Origin: a virus
DNA: 35,995 nt
Reading direction: 5' to 3' (one strand)
IMG/VR virus record: IMGVR_UViG_3300017971_000540
Coordinates: 1-35,995 of that record
Shown: positions 8,591-14,556 of the stretch, one piece after another
How the letters are laid out: each line of letters starts with the position of its first letter
How positions within the stretch are numbered: position 1 is the stretch's first letter
The notes under the pieces: model-generated
Database searches by the model: none
What the model was told of the DNA's origin: nothing
Seen by the model: the letters and a program-made list of their open reading frames with translations, nothing else
Made by a program: the position numbers and the translations under genes

Positions 8591-8856
8591 TGCCCGTTAT
8601 CGAAGATACCATTGAGTCTCGTTTCAACAATGCCGCAGAGCTCTCCGAGCTGGCCACTGAGCAGATGGATTTTGCTCATGCCCTTGCAAGGGAGTGGCAC
8701 AGCCTTGGGTTCAAGGCCTCCAGAGAATCTCTGGAGTTCCTGATCCGGATCGGCGCTGAGGCCGAGACTGCCCTGAAGCTTCTTGAAGCTTCTCAGGAGG
8801 TTCGTACATCAGCATTTGCTGATCGTCGCAGCCTGAAAAAGGATGCTGAGTCATGA
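8590..8856 (+). CDS. Early hypothetical protein (88 aa), helical
   Basis: Starts at ATG 8590 in a TAATG overlap with the gene before. The sequence is largely helical with heptad-like spacing (NNAAELSELATEQMDFAHALA, then IGAEAETALKLLEASQEV). No recognised domain, no signal peptide and no membrane segment. The stop overlaps the next start (ATGA). Function unknown. Confidence 0.7.
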   Translation: MPVIEDTIESRFNNAAELSELATEQMDFAHALAREWHSLGFKASRESLEFLIRIGAEAETALKLLEASQEVRTSAFADRRSLKKDAES

Positions 8857-9050
8857 AATATGACTGGACAGCTTGGGTTTACATCAGGGGAAAGGATTCC
8901 CCTGTCATCCTGAAAGGATCTCGTGATGAGGTGCTGACTGCTTACAACGTGATGAAGCGTGCCGATGGAACCCACGGAGGAGTTCTGCAGAACCGTGGTC
9001 AGGATTTACGCTACGATCTCGACTGGGCATTGGACAACTGGGGTACTTAA
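8853..9050 (+). CDS. Early hypothetical protein (65 aa)
   Basis: Starts in an ATGA overlap with the preceding gene. It begins MKYDWTAWVYIRGKDSPVIL and ends DLDWALDNWGT; it is rich in Trp and Asp and probably a single small alpha/beta domain. Its stop codon TAA falls inside the loop of hairpin A1 (9039-9060), so a ribosome finishing this gene would disrupt that hairpin. Function unknown. Confidence 0.7.
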   Translation: MKYDWTAWVYIRGKDSPVILKGSRDEVLTAYNVMKRADGTHGGVLQNRGQDLRYDLDWALDNWGT

Positions 9051-9060
9051 ATGTACCCCA
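9039..9060 (+). promoter_or_regulatory. GC-rich hairpin A1 at the end of the first early gene set
   Basis: An 8-bp perfect stem (TGGGGTAC / GTACCCCA) with a six-base loop TTAAAT that contains the stop codon of the 65-aa gene. The tail is ATAA rather than U-rich, so it is not a good intrinsic terminator. Two related hairpins (10416, 11146) have nearly the same loop (TTAAAC), and each is followed at once by an AT-rich leader hairpin. Confidence 0.6.
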
Positions 9061-9061
9061 A

Positions 9062-9114
9062 TAAGTATTTACTAACTCTGAACCCGTAGGGTGAAAGAGT
9101 TAGATAAATACTTA
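9062..9114 (+). promoter_or_regulatory. Leader hairpin H2
   Basis: The left arm at 9062-9079 pairs with 9096-9114 (18 bp with one bulged base). The loop at 9080-9095 reads GAACCCGTAGGGTGAA; its CCC and GGG can pair further, leaving the GTGAA end. The next gene starts 14 nt later behind the repeated ribosome-binding-site cassette. The stem sequence is unrelated to that of the other leader hairpins. Confidence 0.7.
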
Positions 9115-9131
9115 AAGGAGAAATTCCGATG
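9115..9131 (+). repeat. Repeated early RBS/start cassette (AAGGAGAAATTCCGATG)
   Basis: This 17-base unit, ending in the start codon, recurs at 10493-10509, 11225-11241 (first base pair of the SD differs) and 12042-12058. In each case it comes right after a leader hairpin. A coupled variant, AAGGAGTAATTCCAATG, at 9631-9647 and 10744-10760 carries the upstream gene's TAA inside the unit. A looser copy precedes 8294. Such repeats could give uniform translation and could serve as homology for gene shuffling. Confidence 0.8.
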
Positions 9132-9347
9132 GCCGACACCGAATACAATTTCATCGTTGCCGTTAATGGCTACCCCAAGGCTTATGGCCAGTCGTTTTAC
9201 AGCGCTTTAGCGATCCTGAAGCAAAACATCTACGTCTCTGAAAGAGACCGTCAGCGTCTGATCGACGGCTTTAATGCCGGAGAGCGTGACTTCGACGTTC
9301 ATTATGGCTTTGCTCACGGAGCAATCTACCAAGTGGAGGGCAAGTAA
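9129..9347 (+). CDS. Early hypothetical protein (72 aa)
   Basis: Starts at ATG 9129 of the repeated RBS cassette, after hairpin H2. The product begins MADTEYNFIVAVNGYPKAYG and ends YGFAHGAIYQVEGK; it looks like a compact alpha/beta domain. No family recognised. The stop overlaps the next start (TAATG). Confidence 0.72.
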   Translation: MADTEYNFIVAVNGYPKAYGQSFYSALAILKQNIYVSERDRQRLIDGFNAGERDFDVHYGFAHGAIYQVEGK

Positions 9348-9502
9348 TGCTGTTTCTCGACATCCCAACTCGAACCGATCACGACAATCTGGCCGATCAC
9401 GGCTTTGATCTGGCCGACGGCCTGAGCGTCACCACTCCTGAAGAAATGGAGTGGATGCTTGAAGCTGAAGACAACTACGTTGTAACCGAGGAGGCTGAAT
9501 AA
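9347..9502 (+). CDS. Small acidic early protein (51 aa)
   Basis: A short frame chained by TAATG overlaps to genes on both sides. It begins MLFLDIPTRTDHDNLADHG and ends NYVVTEEAE. It is strongly acidic (roughly 15 Asp/Glu against 1-2 basic residues). Upstream GGAGG overlaps the end of the previous gene. Its size, charge and placement in an early island fit host-take-over or DNA-mimic proteins, but there is no direct evidence for a function. Confidence 0.6.
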   Translation: MLFLDIPTRTDHDNLADHGFDLADGLSVTTPEEMEWMLEAEDNYVVTEEAE

Positions 9503-9639
9503 TGCTACACGGCATCTGGATAAATCACTTTGGCGCTTGGTGGATGATGACTGGCCGTGAGGCCAACACTCTCCGGAAGTCTGCAGATCCTGAACATATG
9601 GCCCTGAAGGCCAAATACTCACTCACTGAAAAGGAGTAA
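9502..9639 (+). CDS. Small early protein (45 aa)
   Basis: Starts in the TAATG overlap with the previous gene, with GAGGAGG upstream as SD. It begins MLHGIWINHFGAWWMMTG, with an aromatic and Met-rich N-terminal half and a charged second half ending LTEKE. The final codons and stop lie inside the SD of the next gene (AAGGAGTAA), so the two are translationally linked. No function recognised. Confidence 0.6.
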   Translation: MLHGIWINHFGAWWMMTGREANTLRKSADPEHMALKAKYSLTEKE

Positions 9640-9644
9640 TTCCA

Positions 9645-9881
9645 ATGCAATCACTGAACATCAAAGCCTGCGAAGCAGATTACGAAGAAATGTTTGCCAC
9701 TTGCTGGGAAGGCGAGTTTGAAGGCATCGAAAAGATGGCTGACGAGCTCATCGATTCCGGCGAAGCCGAGGATCTGGAGAGCGCTCTCGAACTTCTCTAC
9801 GAGAAGGAAGAGATTTCAGCCGGCCAGCTGGATGTGGCTTTAGCCAACATTTACTTCCGTACAGAGAGGAGTGAGTCATGA
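9645..9881 (+). CDS. Highly acidic early protein (78 aa)
   Basis: About two dozen Asp/Glu against about five Lys/Arg; helical throughout (ADYEEMFATCWEGEFEGIEKM, then DLESALELLYEKEE). Starts after the coupled RBS variant. The composition resembles phage DNA mimics and other anti-defence or anti-host proteins, and an ArdA-like gene lies 1.6 kb downstream. This is inference from composition and neighbourhood only. The stop overlaps the next start (ATGA). Confidence 0.7.
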   Translation: MQSLNIKACEADYEEMFATCWEGEFEGIEKMADELIDSGEAEDLESALELLYEKEEISAGQLDVALANIYFRTERSES

Positions 9882-10114
9882 GCCAAGACAACTACATTGA
9901 ATACACCGGCAAACTCCGGATTATGGCCAGATCCAAGGAGGACGGCAGCACCTACTGCGTTAAGGACGGGATCGAAGATCCTCAATACGCTGACTACCTT
10001 GCCCACAAGTATTCACAGGAGGATTACCTGACCGAATACTGGACGGAGCGTGAAAGGGATCGCCACGCTGAGGTTCAGCAGATGATCGATGATGATGTTT
10101 ACGACCTCTATTGA
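9878..10114 (+). CDS. Acidic early protein (78 aa)
   Basis: Starts in an ATGA overlap behind AGAGGAG. It begins MSQDNYIEYTGKLRIMARS and has an acidic, aromatic second half ending MIDDDVYDLY. No recognised family, signal peptide or membrane span. It sits in the early island of small acidic genes; its function is unknown. Confidence 0.7.
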   Translation: MSQDNYIEYTGKLRIMARSKEDGSTYCVKDGIEDPQYADYLAHKYSQEDYLTEYWTERERDRHAEVQQMIDDDVYDLY

Positions 10115-10131
10115 GGTCAAAGGAGATCACG

Positions 10132-10410
10132 ATGAAGTACATTGCACACCTTGTTGACTCTGATGGAGTCATTGTCGCAAAGCTGGCCGGATCATATGAA
10201 GGCCGCTACAGCCTAGATATCATCAAAGATGATGTCGAAATGGCTATGGCAGAAGCCGCTCTCGATCCCAGAGGGATCGAAGGCGTTTATGGCGGCGAGT
10301 GGACTCCCTACGGGAAACTCGACCGAGAAAGAGGCCGCGATATCACCATTGATAAGGTGATTATCACCAGAAAAACCAAGCCTGACGTACTGGCCGTATA
10401 TCCGCTTTGA
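10132..10410 (+). CDS. Early hypothetical protein (92 aa)
   Basis: I use ATG 10132 because AAAGGAGATCACG precedes it; an in-frame start 21 bases earlier has no SD. It begins MKYIAHLVDSDGVIVAKLAG and ends with a KVIITRKTKPD patch. It is probably an alpha/beta fold; no family recognised. It closes the second early gene set and is followed at once by hairpins A2 and H3. Confidence 0.7.
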   Translation: MKYIAHLVDSDGVIVAKLAGSYEGRYSLDIIKDDVEMAMAEAALDPRGIEGVYGGEWTPYGKLDRERGRDITIDKVIITRKTKPDVLAVYPL

Positions 10411-10415
10411 CCATT

Positions 10416-10444
10416 CTGGGGAGTTAAACCTCCCCAGTTTGTTT
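10416..10444 (+). terminator. Hairpin A2, terminator-like
   Basis: An 8-bp stem (CTGGGGAG / CTCCCCAG) with loop TTAAAC, followed by TTTGTTT. This is the best terminator shape among the three A hairpins. It lies 5 bases after a stop codon and directly abuts hairpin H3, leaving no room for a new promoter. If it terminates, it must be leaky for the downstream genes to be made. Confidence 0.65.
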
Positions 10445-10488
10445 CCTAATGACTACTTCAGTTTTTATGAAAGTAGTCATTAGTAAAC
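10441..10488 (+). promoter_or_regulatory. Leader hairpin H3
   Basis: A 13-bp perfect stem (10446-10458 with 10471-10483), extended by GTTT/AAAC across one mismatch. The loop CAGTTTTTATGA ends TGA, then A at the closing pair; it keeps the 12-nt length but has the weakest match to the shared loop pattern. The repeated RBS cassette and ATG 10507 follow. Confidence 0.65.
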
Positions 10489-10506
10489 AACCAAGGAGAA
10501 ATTCCG

Positions 10507-10752
10507 ATGGGCCGATTGAAAATCACCGATGAGCATTATGACCAGCTCAAAACGATGGTCGAATCCAGCCGATTATATGGCTTTGAACTCAATTACACTC
10601 AAATGGGCCTATCTCTGAAGAGATACCGCTGGGATTGCCTTTGGGCAATCAACGACAAAAGCCGCGGCGAACTGTTCAGCGAAATGTACAAGTACATCAA
10701 CGATGACCACATCGACTCTGCGCTTCGCCACATTTTCAGCCACAAGGAGTAA
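10507..10752 (+). CDS. Early hypothetical protein (81 aa)
   Basis: Starts in the repeated RBS cassette after H3. It begins MGRLKITDEHYDQLKTMVES and contains MGLSLKRYRWDCLWAI, a pattern seen in small phage proteins of unknown role that I recall as widespread in early operons. It ends FSHKE, and those codons form the SD of the next gene. No function assigned. Confidence 0.72.
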   Translation: MGRLKITDEHYDQLKTMVESSRLYGFELNYTQMGLSLKRYRWDCLWAINDKSRGELFSEMYKYINDDHIDSALRHIFSHKE

Positions 10753-10757
10753 TTCCA

Positions 10758-11054
10758 ATGAAATTGACCGACAATGAAATCGCCGCTCTCAAGATCTGCC
10801 TGAACTATGACGACCGCGAAGCCCAGCTGGAGGATAACTTCTCCAATGGGGGCCCTCGTGAGTTTGCAGATCAGATCTTCGGCGGCAACCTCCGAGCAGC
10901 TGGCGGCCTGATCACTTCCCTTCATCAGAAGGGACTTGGCGACCTAGATGACCGAACCGGCGAAGGCTGGGGCCATCAGCCAATAGACATGCACATTTTC
11001 TGGCTCTCCGAGCTGGGTGTGAACACGATCTTCGATATCATCGAAGCAGAATAA
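10758..11054 (+). CDS. Early hypothetical protein (98 aa)
   Basis: Coupled to the gene before through AAGGAGTAATTCCAATG. It begins MKLTDNEIAALKICLNYDDRE and contains a Gly-rich middle and WGHQPIDMHIFWLSELG. No recognised domain. It is the last gene before a terminator hairpin (11074) and the next leader hairpin. Confidence 0.7.
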   Translation: MKLTDNEIAALKICLNYDDREAQLEDNFSNGGPREFADQIFGGNLRAAGGLITSLHQKGLGDLDDRTGEGWGHQPIDMHIFWLSELGVNTIFDIIEAE

Positions 11055-11145
11055 CCGAATTGTTAAAGAGCGCAGGGAGGATGTATCTCCTCCCTCTTAT
11101 TCTAACAAAATCATGCGCTTAACACTAGCACACACGAATAGCATT
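11055..11145 (+). terminator. Terminator hairpin within a larger inverted repeat
   Basis: The core is AGGGAGGA (11074-11081), loop TGTATC, and TCCTCCCT (11088-11095), followed by CTTATTCT. An outer inverted repeat, TGTTAA..GCGCA near 11060 and TGCGCTTAACA near 11114, could enclose the core in a larger structure. It is probably the intrinsic terminator of the 8294-11054 gene set. No gene is seen in this stretch. Confidence 0.65.
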
Positions 11146-11167
11146 CAGGGGAGTTAAACCTCCCCTG
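11146..11167 (+). promoter_or_regulatory. Hairpin A3
   Basis: An 8-bp stem (CAGGGGAG / CTCCCCTG) around the loop TTAAAC, almost the same sequence as A2 although 730 bases away. It is followed by TTTACTT and then hairpin H4. The repeat of loop and stem shows that the A-H pair was copied as one module or is selected as one. Confidence 0.65.
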
Positions 11168-11168
11168 T

Positions 11169-11220
11169 TTACTTACTTTGTACTACTTGATACATTGTGA
11201 AAGTAGTACAAAGTAAGTAA
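11169..11220 (+). promoter_or_regulatory. Leader hairpin H4, 20-bp perfect stem
   Basis: Bases 11169-11188 pair perfectly with 11201-11220. The loop GATACATTGTGA carries the shared TAC and GTGA elements. A stem this long without mismatch is rare by chance and is an ideal size for RNase III. The SD and ATG 11239 follow within 20 nt. Confidence 0.8.
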
Positions 11221-11238
11221 CCAACAGGAGAAATTCCG

Positions 11239-11454
11239 ATGAACATCAAATCCGTTAACGTCATCTTCAAATTCGAGAATCGCCACGGCGAAGGTATCGT
11301 TCTTCACCATATGCCTGAAAGCCACACCCCTTTCATTGTTCACAGCTACGGCCTGAACAGTGGCGGCGAACTGTACTGGGGCCATTACTTTGCTGATGAG
11401 CCAGAGGCTGAAAAATATTTTTTCAACAAAGTCACCGAATTTAAAAACTACTGA
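11239..11454 (+). CDS. Early hypothetical protein (71 aa)
   Basis: Starts in the repeated RBS cassette after H4. It begins MNIKSVNVIFKFENRHGEG and contains SGGELYWGHYFADEPEAEKYF, a patch I recall from small uncharacterised phage proteins. It lies directly upstream of the ArdA-like gene with a short gap, so the two are co-transcribed. No known function. Confidence 0.7.
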   Translation: MNIKSVNVIFKFENRHGEGIVLHHMPESHTPFIVHSYGLNSGGELYWGHYFADEPEAEKYFFNKVTEFKNY

Positions 11455-11464
11455 GGGAGCGAAC

Positions 11465-11941
11465 ATGACACAGATAAACGTAGAATACGTCACCACCGAA
11501 GGTGAATCAGGCAGCGATTGGCTGAATGTTGAGCTGTTCGCTGACTGGGATGCCGTACTCGAAGAGTGCGCCGATCAGGCCGAGGTCGATGTCGAAGACA
11601 TCCAAGAGGCCTATGTAACCGACGACACTGGCCTTGCCAGTCACTTCAAGCTGCCTGATGAGTACGACTCACTCTATGAGTGTGCTACTCATTCAGCCGA
11701 CGAAGAGGCAAAGATTGCCTACATCGACATCTATCTGAATTGGAATTCAGATAACTTTGATGAAGCCTATCAGGGCGAATATGACTCTGACGAGGCCTTC
11801 GCTCAGCAGATGGCTGAGGATATTGGCGCTTTTGATGGTCTTTCCAGCTGGCCACATAACTGCATAGACTGGGAATATGCGGCCAGAGAGCTGATGTACG
11901 ACTACTCAGCATCAGATGGCCACTACTTCAAGGATCTTTGA
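11465..11941 (+). CDS. ardA: ArdA-like antirestriction protein
   Basis: 158 aa from ATG 11465 (SD GGGAGCG); a longer in-frame start overlaps the previous gene and is not used. The C-terminal part reads FDEAYQGEYDSDEAFAQQMAED and later DWEYAARELMYDY, the conserved ArdA pattern (EAY.GEY.S.E.FA, then A.ELM.DY). The protein is very acidic. ArdA proteins mimic bent B-DNA and block type I restriction and modification enzymes. It is slightly shorter than plasmid ArdA (about 165 aa) with a divergent N-terminus. It is the clearest anti-defence gene of the early island. Confidence 0.85.
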   Translation: MTQINVEYVTTEGESGSDWLNVELFADWDAVLEECADQAEVDVEDIQEAYVTDDTGLASHFKLPDEYDSLYECATHSADEEAKIAYIDIYLNWNSDNFDEAYQGEYDSDEAFAQQMAEDIGAFDGLSSWPHNCIDWEYAARELMYDYSASDGHYFKDL

Positions 11942-11972
11942 TCCTTGCCTGTTCAGGAGCTGTGAATATCTT

Positions 11973-12040
11973 GTTGATAAATAGATGTTCACAGTTTCTG
12001 TAACAGGGTGAAGAAACTGAATGAACATCATTTATTCAAC
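11973..12040 (+). promoter_or_regulatory. Leader hairpin H5, long imperfect stem
   Basis: The inner 8-bp stem (CAGTTTCT 11992-11999 with AGAAACTG 12012-12019) closes the loop GTAACAGGGTGA, which has AAC and GTGA. The outer arms 11973-11991 and 12022-12040 pair with few mismatches, giving about 25 bp in total. An alternative 12-bp pairing of 11960-11971 with 11983-11994 overlaps it, so two folds compete. The RBS cassette of the next gene follows. Confidence 0.7.
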
Positions 12041-12055
12041 AAAGGAGAAATTCCG

Positions 12056-12682
12056 ATGCGTCAAATTACCGCCGACTCAGTAAACGCCTTTAAGGCTCGC
12101 CGCCCTTTTTCCCGTCAGAACATGACCGTGACCGTCGAAGACGGAGTAGCAAGCCTCCTGCTTCACGGCAACCTGATTGCCAAATGGGATGGTTATGTGC
12201 TCTTCATAACCGATGCCGGATGGCAGACCAATACCACCAAGGAGCGCCTGAATGGCGTACTTGATGCCTTCGGCATCAGTGGCCCTGCTGGCATCTACCA
12301 GAAAAACTACGAGTGGTACATTACCGATGGTAATGGCTACACAGAAGAGTGGAGAGGCGGCATGAACATCCCTAATGGTATGTTTACCGTACTGCTCGGA
12401 AATGGCGTTTACCATTTACTCAATCGAAGATTGGAAGGAGAAATTACAGCAATGAGCCTCTTCCGAGCAGTCGTCACTCATGACGATCCAAAGTCACCAA
12501 GGCCTCTATCCTTCTGGGTAGAGGCAAGCTCTCCAACACAGGCCCTGAAGGGTGCTATGTACGAGCTTCGTGAATACCGGCCCAACTGGAAGGCCGATCA
12601 TATAGAGGTGACGTTATTCAAACGTCACGCAATGATCTCCGGATCAGATCTCTTCGAGCACTACGACGACCTCGCCTCCTGA
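12056..12682 (+). CDS. Early protein, apparent fusion of two small cassettes (208 aa)
   Basis: ATG 12056 is in the RBS cassette after H5. The first about 125 residues (MRQITADSVNAFKARRPF, LLLHGNLIAKWDG, NTTKERLNGVLDAFG) match a phage family of unknown function that I recall as a free-standing protein. Inside the frame, GGAAGGAGAAATTACAGCAATG (12433-12454) is a full RBS, and ATG 12452 could start a separate 76-aa product, MSLFRAVVTHDDPKSP. The linker residues RRLEGEITA are thus a translated RBS. The last 39 bases overlap RusA tail to tail. Confidence 0.75.
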   Translation: MRQITADSVNAFKARRPFSRQNMTVTVEDGVASLLLHGNLIAKWDGYVLFITDAGWQTNTTKERLNGVLDAFGISGPAGIYQKNYEWYITDGNGYTEEWRGGMNIPNGMFTVLLGNGVYHLLNRRLEGEITAMSLFRAVVTHDDPKSPRPLSFWVEASSPTQALKGAMYELREYRPNWKADHIEVTLFKRHAMISGSDLFEHYDDLAS

Positions 12683-12994
12683 GGTCGTCTCTCCTCGCTC
12701 CACAAGGATTCTATCTATGTTCTCATCATCTATGATGATCCCAGCATGCACGAGCAGATCCAGCACAGGCTTGAGTATGTTGTCCAGATCGCGCCTGCGC
12801 CTGTCTGGCGGGAACACCTGTATGCTCGCACTGATGCGCCCGTGTAATATTTTTTGCGGTGCGGTGCGGCTTGCCATTAGGTGTTTTAATCCGGCCTCTC
12901 GATAGGCCCGACCTTTCTTTGACAGGATATTTCTGCCACTGATGCAGCGCCAGTAGCTATTGACCGTTGGCGGCCAAGGCAATTCAATTTTCAA
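12644..12994 (-). CDS. rusA: RusA-family Holliday junction resolvase
   Basis: 116 aa. It begins MKIELPWPPTVNSYWR, the RusA opening. The catalytic acids are in RRRDLDNILKPVLD (D69, D71) and IIIDDENID (D89/D90), at the same places as D70, D72 and D91 of E. coli RusA; K75 (LKP) is also kept. It cuts four-way junctions and branched DNA, preparing replicated or recombined DNA for packaging. It is the last gene of the leftward middle operon and overlaps DUF1364 by 11 bases. Confidence 0.95.
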   Translation of the reverse strand: MKIELPWPPTVNSYWRCISGRNILSKKGRAYREAGLKHLMASRTAPQKILHGRISASIQVFPPDRRRRDLDNILKPVLDLLVHAGIIIDDENIDRILVERGETTSGGEVVVVLEEI

Positions 12995-13277
12995 TTTTAA
13001 TTAGTCCTTCATCAAGCAGGATCTGCTGGGTGCGGATTATACCCTCTACAAACATCAGCTGCAGCTCGCATTTTGAGTAGGCTCCTACAGGAGATCTACC
13101 GTCTACGGCATCATGACATGCACTGCAGGCATAGGCGCCAAACATATCGTTATGCTTGAGCCCCATCCCTCCTCCGTTCATGTGCGCAAGGACAGTGGTG
13201 CGCTCATCCCTGTTGCACACACCATAGATCCTGACCTGACACTGCCGGCCCTTAGCTGAGCGCCTGATCTTGCTCAT
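12984..13277 (-). CDS. DUF1364 protein (HNH-like zinc protein of nin regions)
   Basis: 97 aa from ATG 13277, overlapping the NinB stop (ATGA). The text MSKIRRSAKGRQCQVRIYGVCN, then VLAHMNGGGMGLKHND and YACSACHDAVDGR is the DUF1364 signature. The Cys and His residues would bind zinc in an HNH-like fold. Such proteins occur beside ninB and rusA in lambdoid phages and are thought to act in recombination; activity is unproven. Confidence 0.88.
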   Translation of the reverse strand: MSKIRRSAKGRQCQVRIYGVCNRDERTTVLAHMNGGGMGLKHNDMFGAYACSACHDAVDGRSPVGAYSKCELQLMFVEGIIRTQQILLDEGLIKIEN

Positions 13278-13705
13278 TTGTGCCAACCCATTGCTTCATA
13301 GTACATATCCTCTGGATGACTCAGGCTCAGGCCGATATCCATAGAGCAGTATTCATCGATGTCCTTCAGGAACAGCGAGAACTCATCGACCTCAAGCTCA
13401 GATGTGCCTTTGGGTATGCTGACCTTTTCTTCACCGATGCCTATCTCCTTGCGCGGAGCATAGCGATCACGAAGGAACTCCTTGATTTCCTCAACCGAGA
13501 ACTCTTGTCCGGATCCTGTCGATAACAAGTGATCCCTGATCTCCCGCATCCACTTCCACATCAGCGCATTCTGAGCCAACGAGCGCCCGTCCTTCTTGTT
13601 TTTGACACTGACCACAACAGGATACTTCCCCTTTGCTGCAATCTTCCCCAGCTCTATCGCTGCCTCTTTCAGATCGTCCCTGTTGTATGCCGTTATCTCG
13701 TACAT
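13274..13705 (-). CDS. ninB: NinB-like recombination protein
   Basis: 143 aa from ATG 13705, behind AGAGGACGGAT. It contains RSLAQNALMWKWMREIRDHL and VEEIKEFLRDRYAPRKE, characteristic of the NinB (Orf) family. NinB binds ssDNA and SSB and stands in for RecFOR in phage recombination. Its C-terminal partner here would be the phage or host SSB. The longer upstream frame belongs to another gene and is not used. The first about 215 bases also lie inside the frame of the upstream CxxC protein. Confidence 0.9.
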   Translation of the reverse strand: MYEITAYNRDDLKEAAIELGKIAAKGKYPVVVSVKNKKDGRSLAQNALMWKWMREIRDHLLSTGSGQEFSVEEIKEFLRDRYAPRKEIGIGEEKVSIPKGTSELEVDEFSLFLKDIDEYCSMDIGLSLSHPEDMYYEAMGWHK

Positions 13706-13853
13706 ATCCGTCCTCTTTCGCACAGCTTCCACATAAAAGCAACCAAGGATGGAATGGATAACACCCCTCTGCCTTGTATGCCGGCCCATCGTAAGTATCA
13801 TCATCGTAGATGAAGTCGTTTTTACACTTGTCACATATCAAGCGCTCATCCAT
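13491..13853 (-). CDS. CxxC/CxxC small protein with long overlap into ninB
   Basis: ATG 13853 overlaps the stop of the upstream gene. The first 50 residues have two Cys pairs (C7-x2-C10 and C41-x2-C44) in a sequence like ICDKCKNDFIYDDDTYDG, a zinc-ribbon layout. No stop follows before the NinB start, so the frame runs on another 215 bases inside ninB to give 120 aa; that part looks non-protein-like (GRSERGSDRAGED). Either the overlap is real, or an indel has removed the natural stop. Function unknown. Confidence 0.5.
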   Translation of the reverse strand: MDERLICDKCKNDFIYDDDTYDGPAYKAEGCYPFHPWLLLCGSCAKEDGYVRDNGIQQGRSERGSDRAGEDCSKGEVSCCGQCQKQEGRALVGSECADVEVDAGDQGSLVIDRIRTRVLG

Positions 13854-14556
13854 TCTCGAATCTCCTGAATGCAGCTTCGCTGCTACTGAATACATGATCC
13901 TTAAGCCAGCGCTTTCCTTCAAAGCGATAGCAGTACCAATGCTCGCCTACCTTGCTGATCCTGTCCTTGTAAGACCCTTTTCGCTCGTAGACATGCGAGC
14001 CGACATGACGCCAGCCTGCACGCTTAATGATATCTGATGCCGCCTCTATCTTGCGAGTCCCAGCTGGCTTGCGCCGGCCAGTCCTTATGAACATACTGTC
14101 ATCCGGATCCAGCTGGATCTTGGCGAACAGATCATAAGGGAATTTATAGACGTACTTCTCCTTATCGCCTCGCTCAGACCTGTACCGCTCAAGATGTCTC
14201 GTAAATTGATCGAACACTGCTCGCACATCCTTCAGATACCCAAGCACGCCATCGTTGAACAGGTAGAAGAGGGCGAAGTCTGCATCGTGCTGGTCGCATA
14301 GCTCTATCGCTGCATCCGTTTTGATCTGATCTATCACGCAACCTTCCAGATGCCTGTACCCGAATGGAATATCCCTGCACTTGAACTCGGCCAGCGTATA
14401 TCTCTGATCAGGGCCAAGACGCATCTTGAAATCTACTGACTCCAGCTTTGCTGTCTTGGCGTACTTCACAGGATGCTTGGCTATCTTGGTAAAGATATCT
14501 ATGAACCGATCTTCTCGCTCACGGTCTACCTTCTTCTCATGAATAGGTGGACTCAC
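13846..14556 (-). CDS. Putative PD-(D/E)XK nuclease-like protein (236 aa)
   Basis: Near the N-terminus ESVDFKMRLG (D42) is followed by TLAEFKCRD (E57-F-K59), the D...ExK layout of restriction-endonuclease-fold nucleases. Further helices with DQIKTDAAIELC follow, as in YqaJ-, VRR- or Holliday-type members. The basic C-terminal domain ends with a FSSSEAAFRRFENG helix. It lies between small cassettes and NinB/DUF1364/RusA, so a DNA-processing role fits. The nuclease call comes from motif shape alone. The start overlaps the previous stop (ATGA). Confidence 0.6.
   Translation of the reverse strand: MSPPIHEKKVDREREDRFIDIFTKIAKHPVKYAKTAKLESVDFKMRLGPDQRYTLAEFKCRDIPFGYRHLEGCVIDQIKTDAAIELCDQHDADFALFYLFNDGVLGYLKDVRAVFDQFTRHLERYRSERGDKEKYVYKFPYDLFAKIQLDPDDSMFIRTGRRKPAGTRKIEAASDIIKRAGWRHVGSHVYERKGSYKDRISKVGEHWYCYRFEGKRWLKDHVFSSSEAAFRRFENG

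Noticed and set aside
8220-12040. Leader hairpins as N4-type single-strand promoters
   Set aside because: N4 virion RNA polymerase promoters have 5-7-bp stems and three-base loops, and no such polymerase gene is present. The observed stems and loops are too large.
12984-13277. DUF1364 as a homing HNH endonuclease
   Set aside because: Its text matches the resident nin-region family, and it is coupled to ninB and rusA. It is not an inserted mobile gene.
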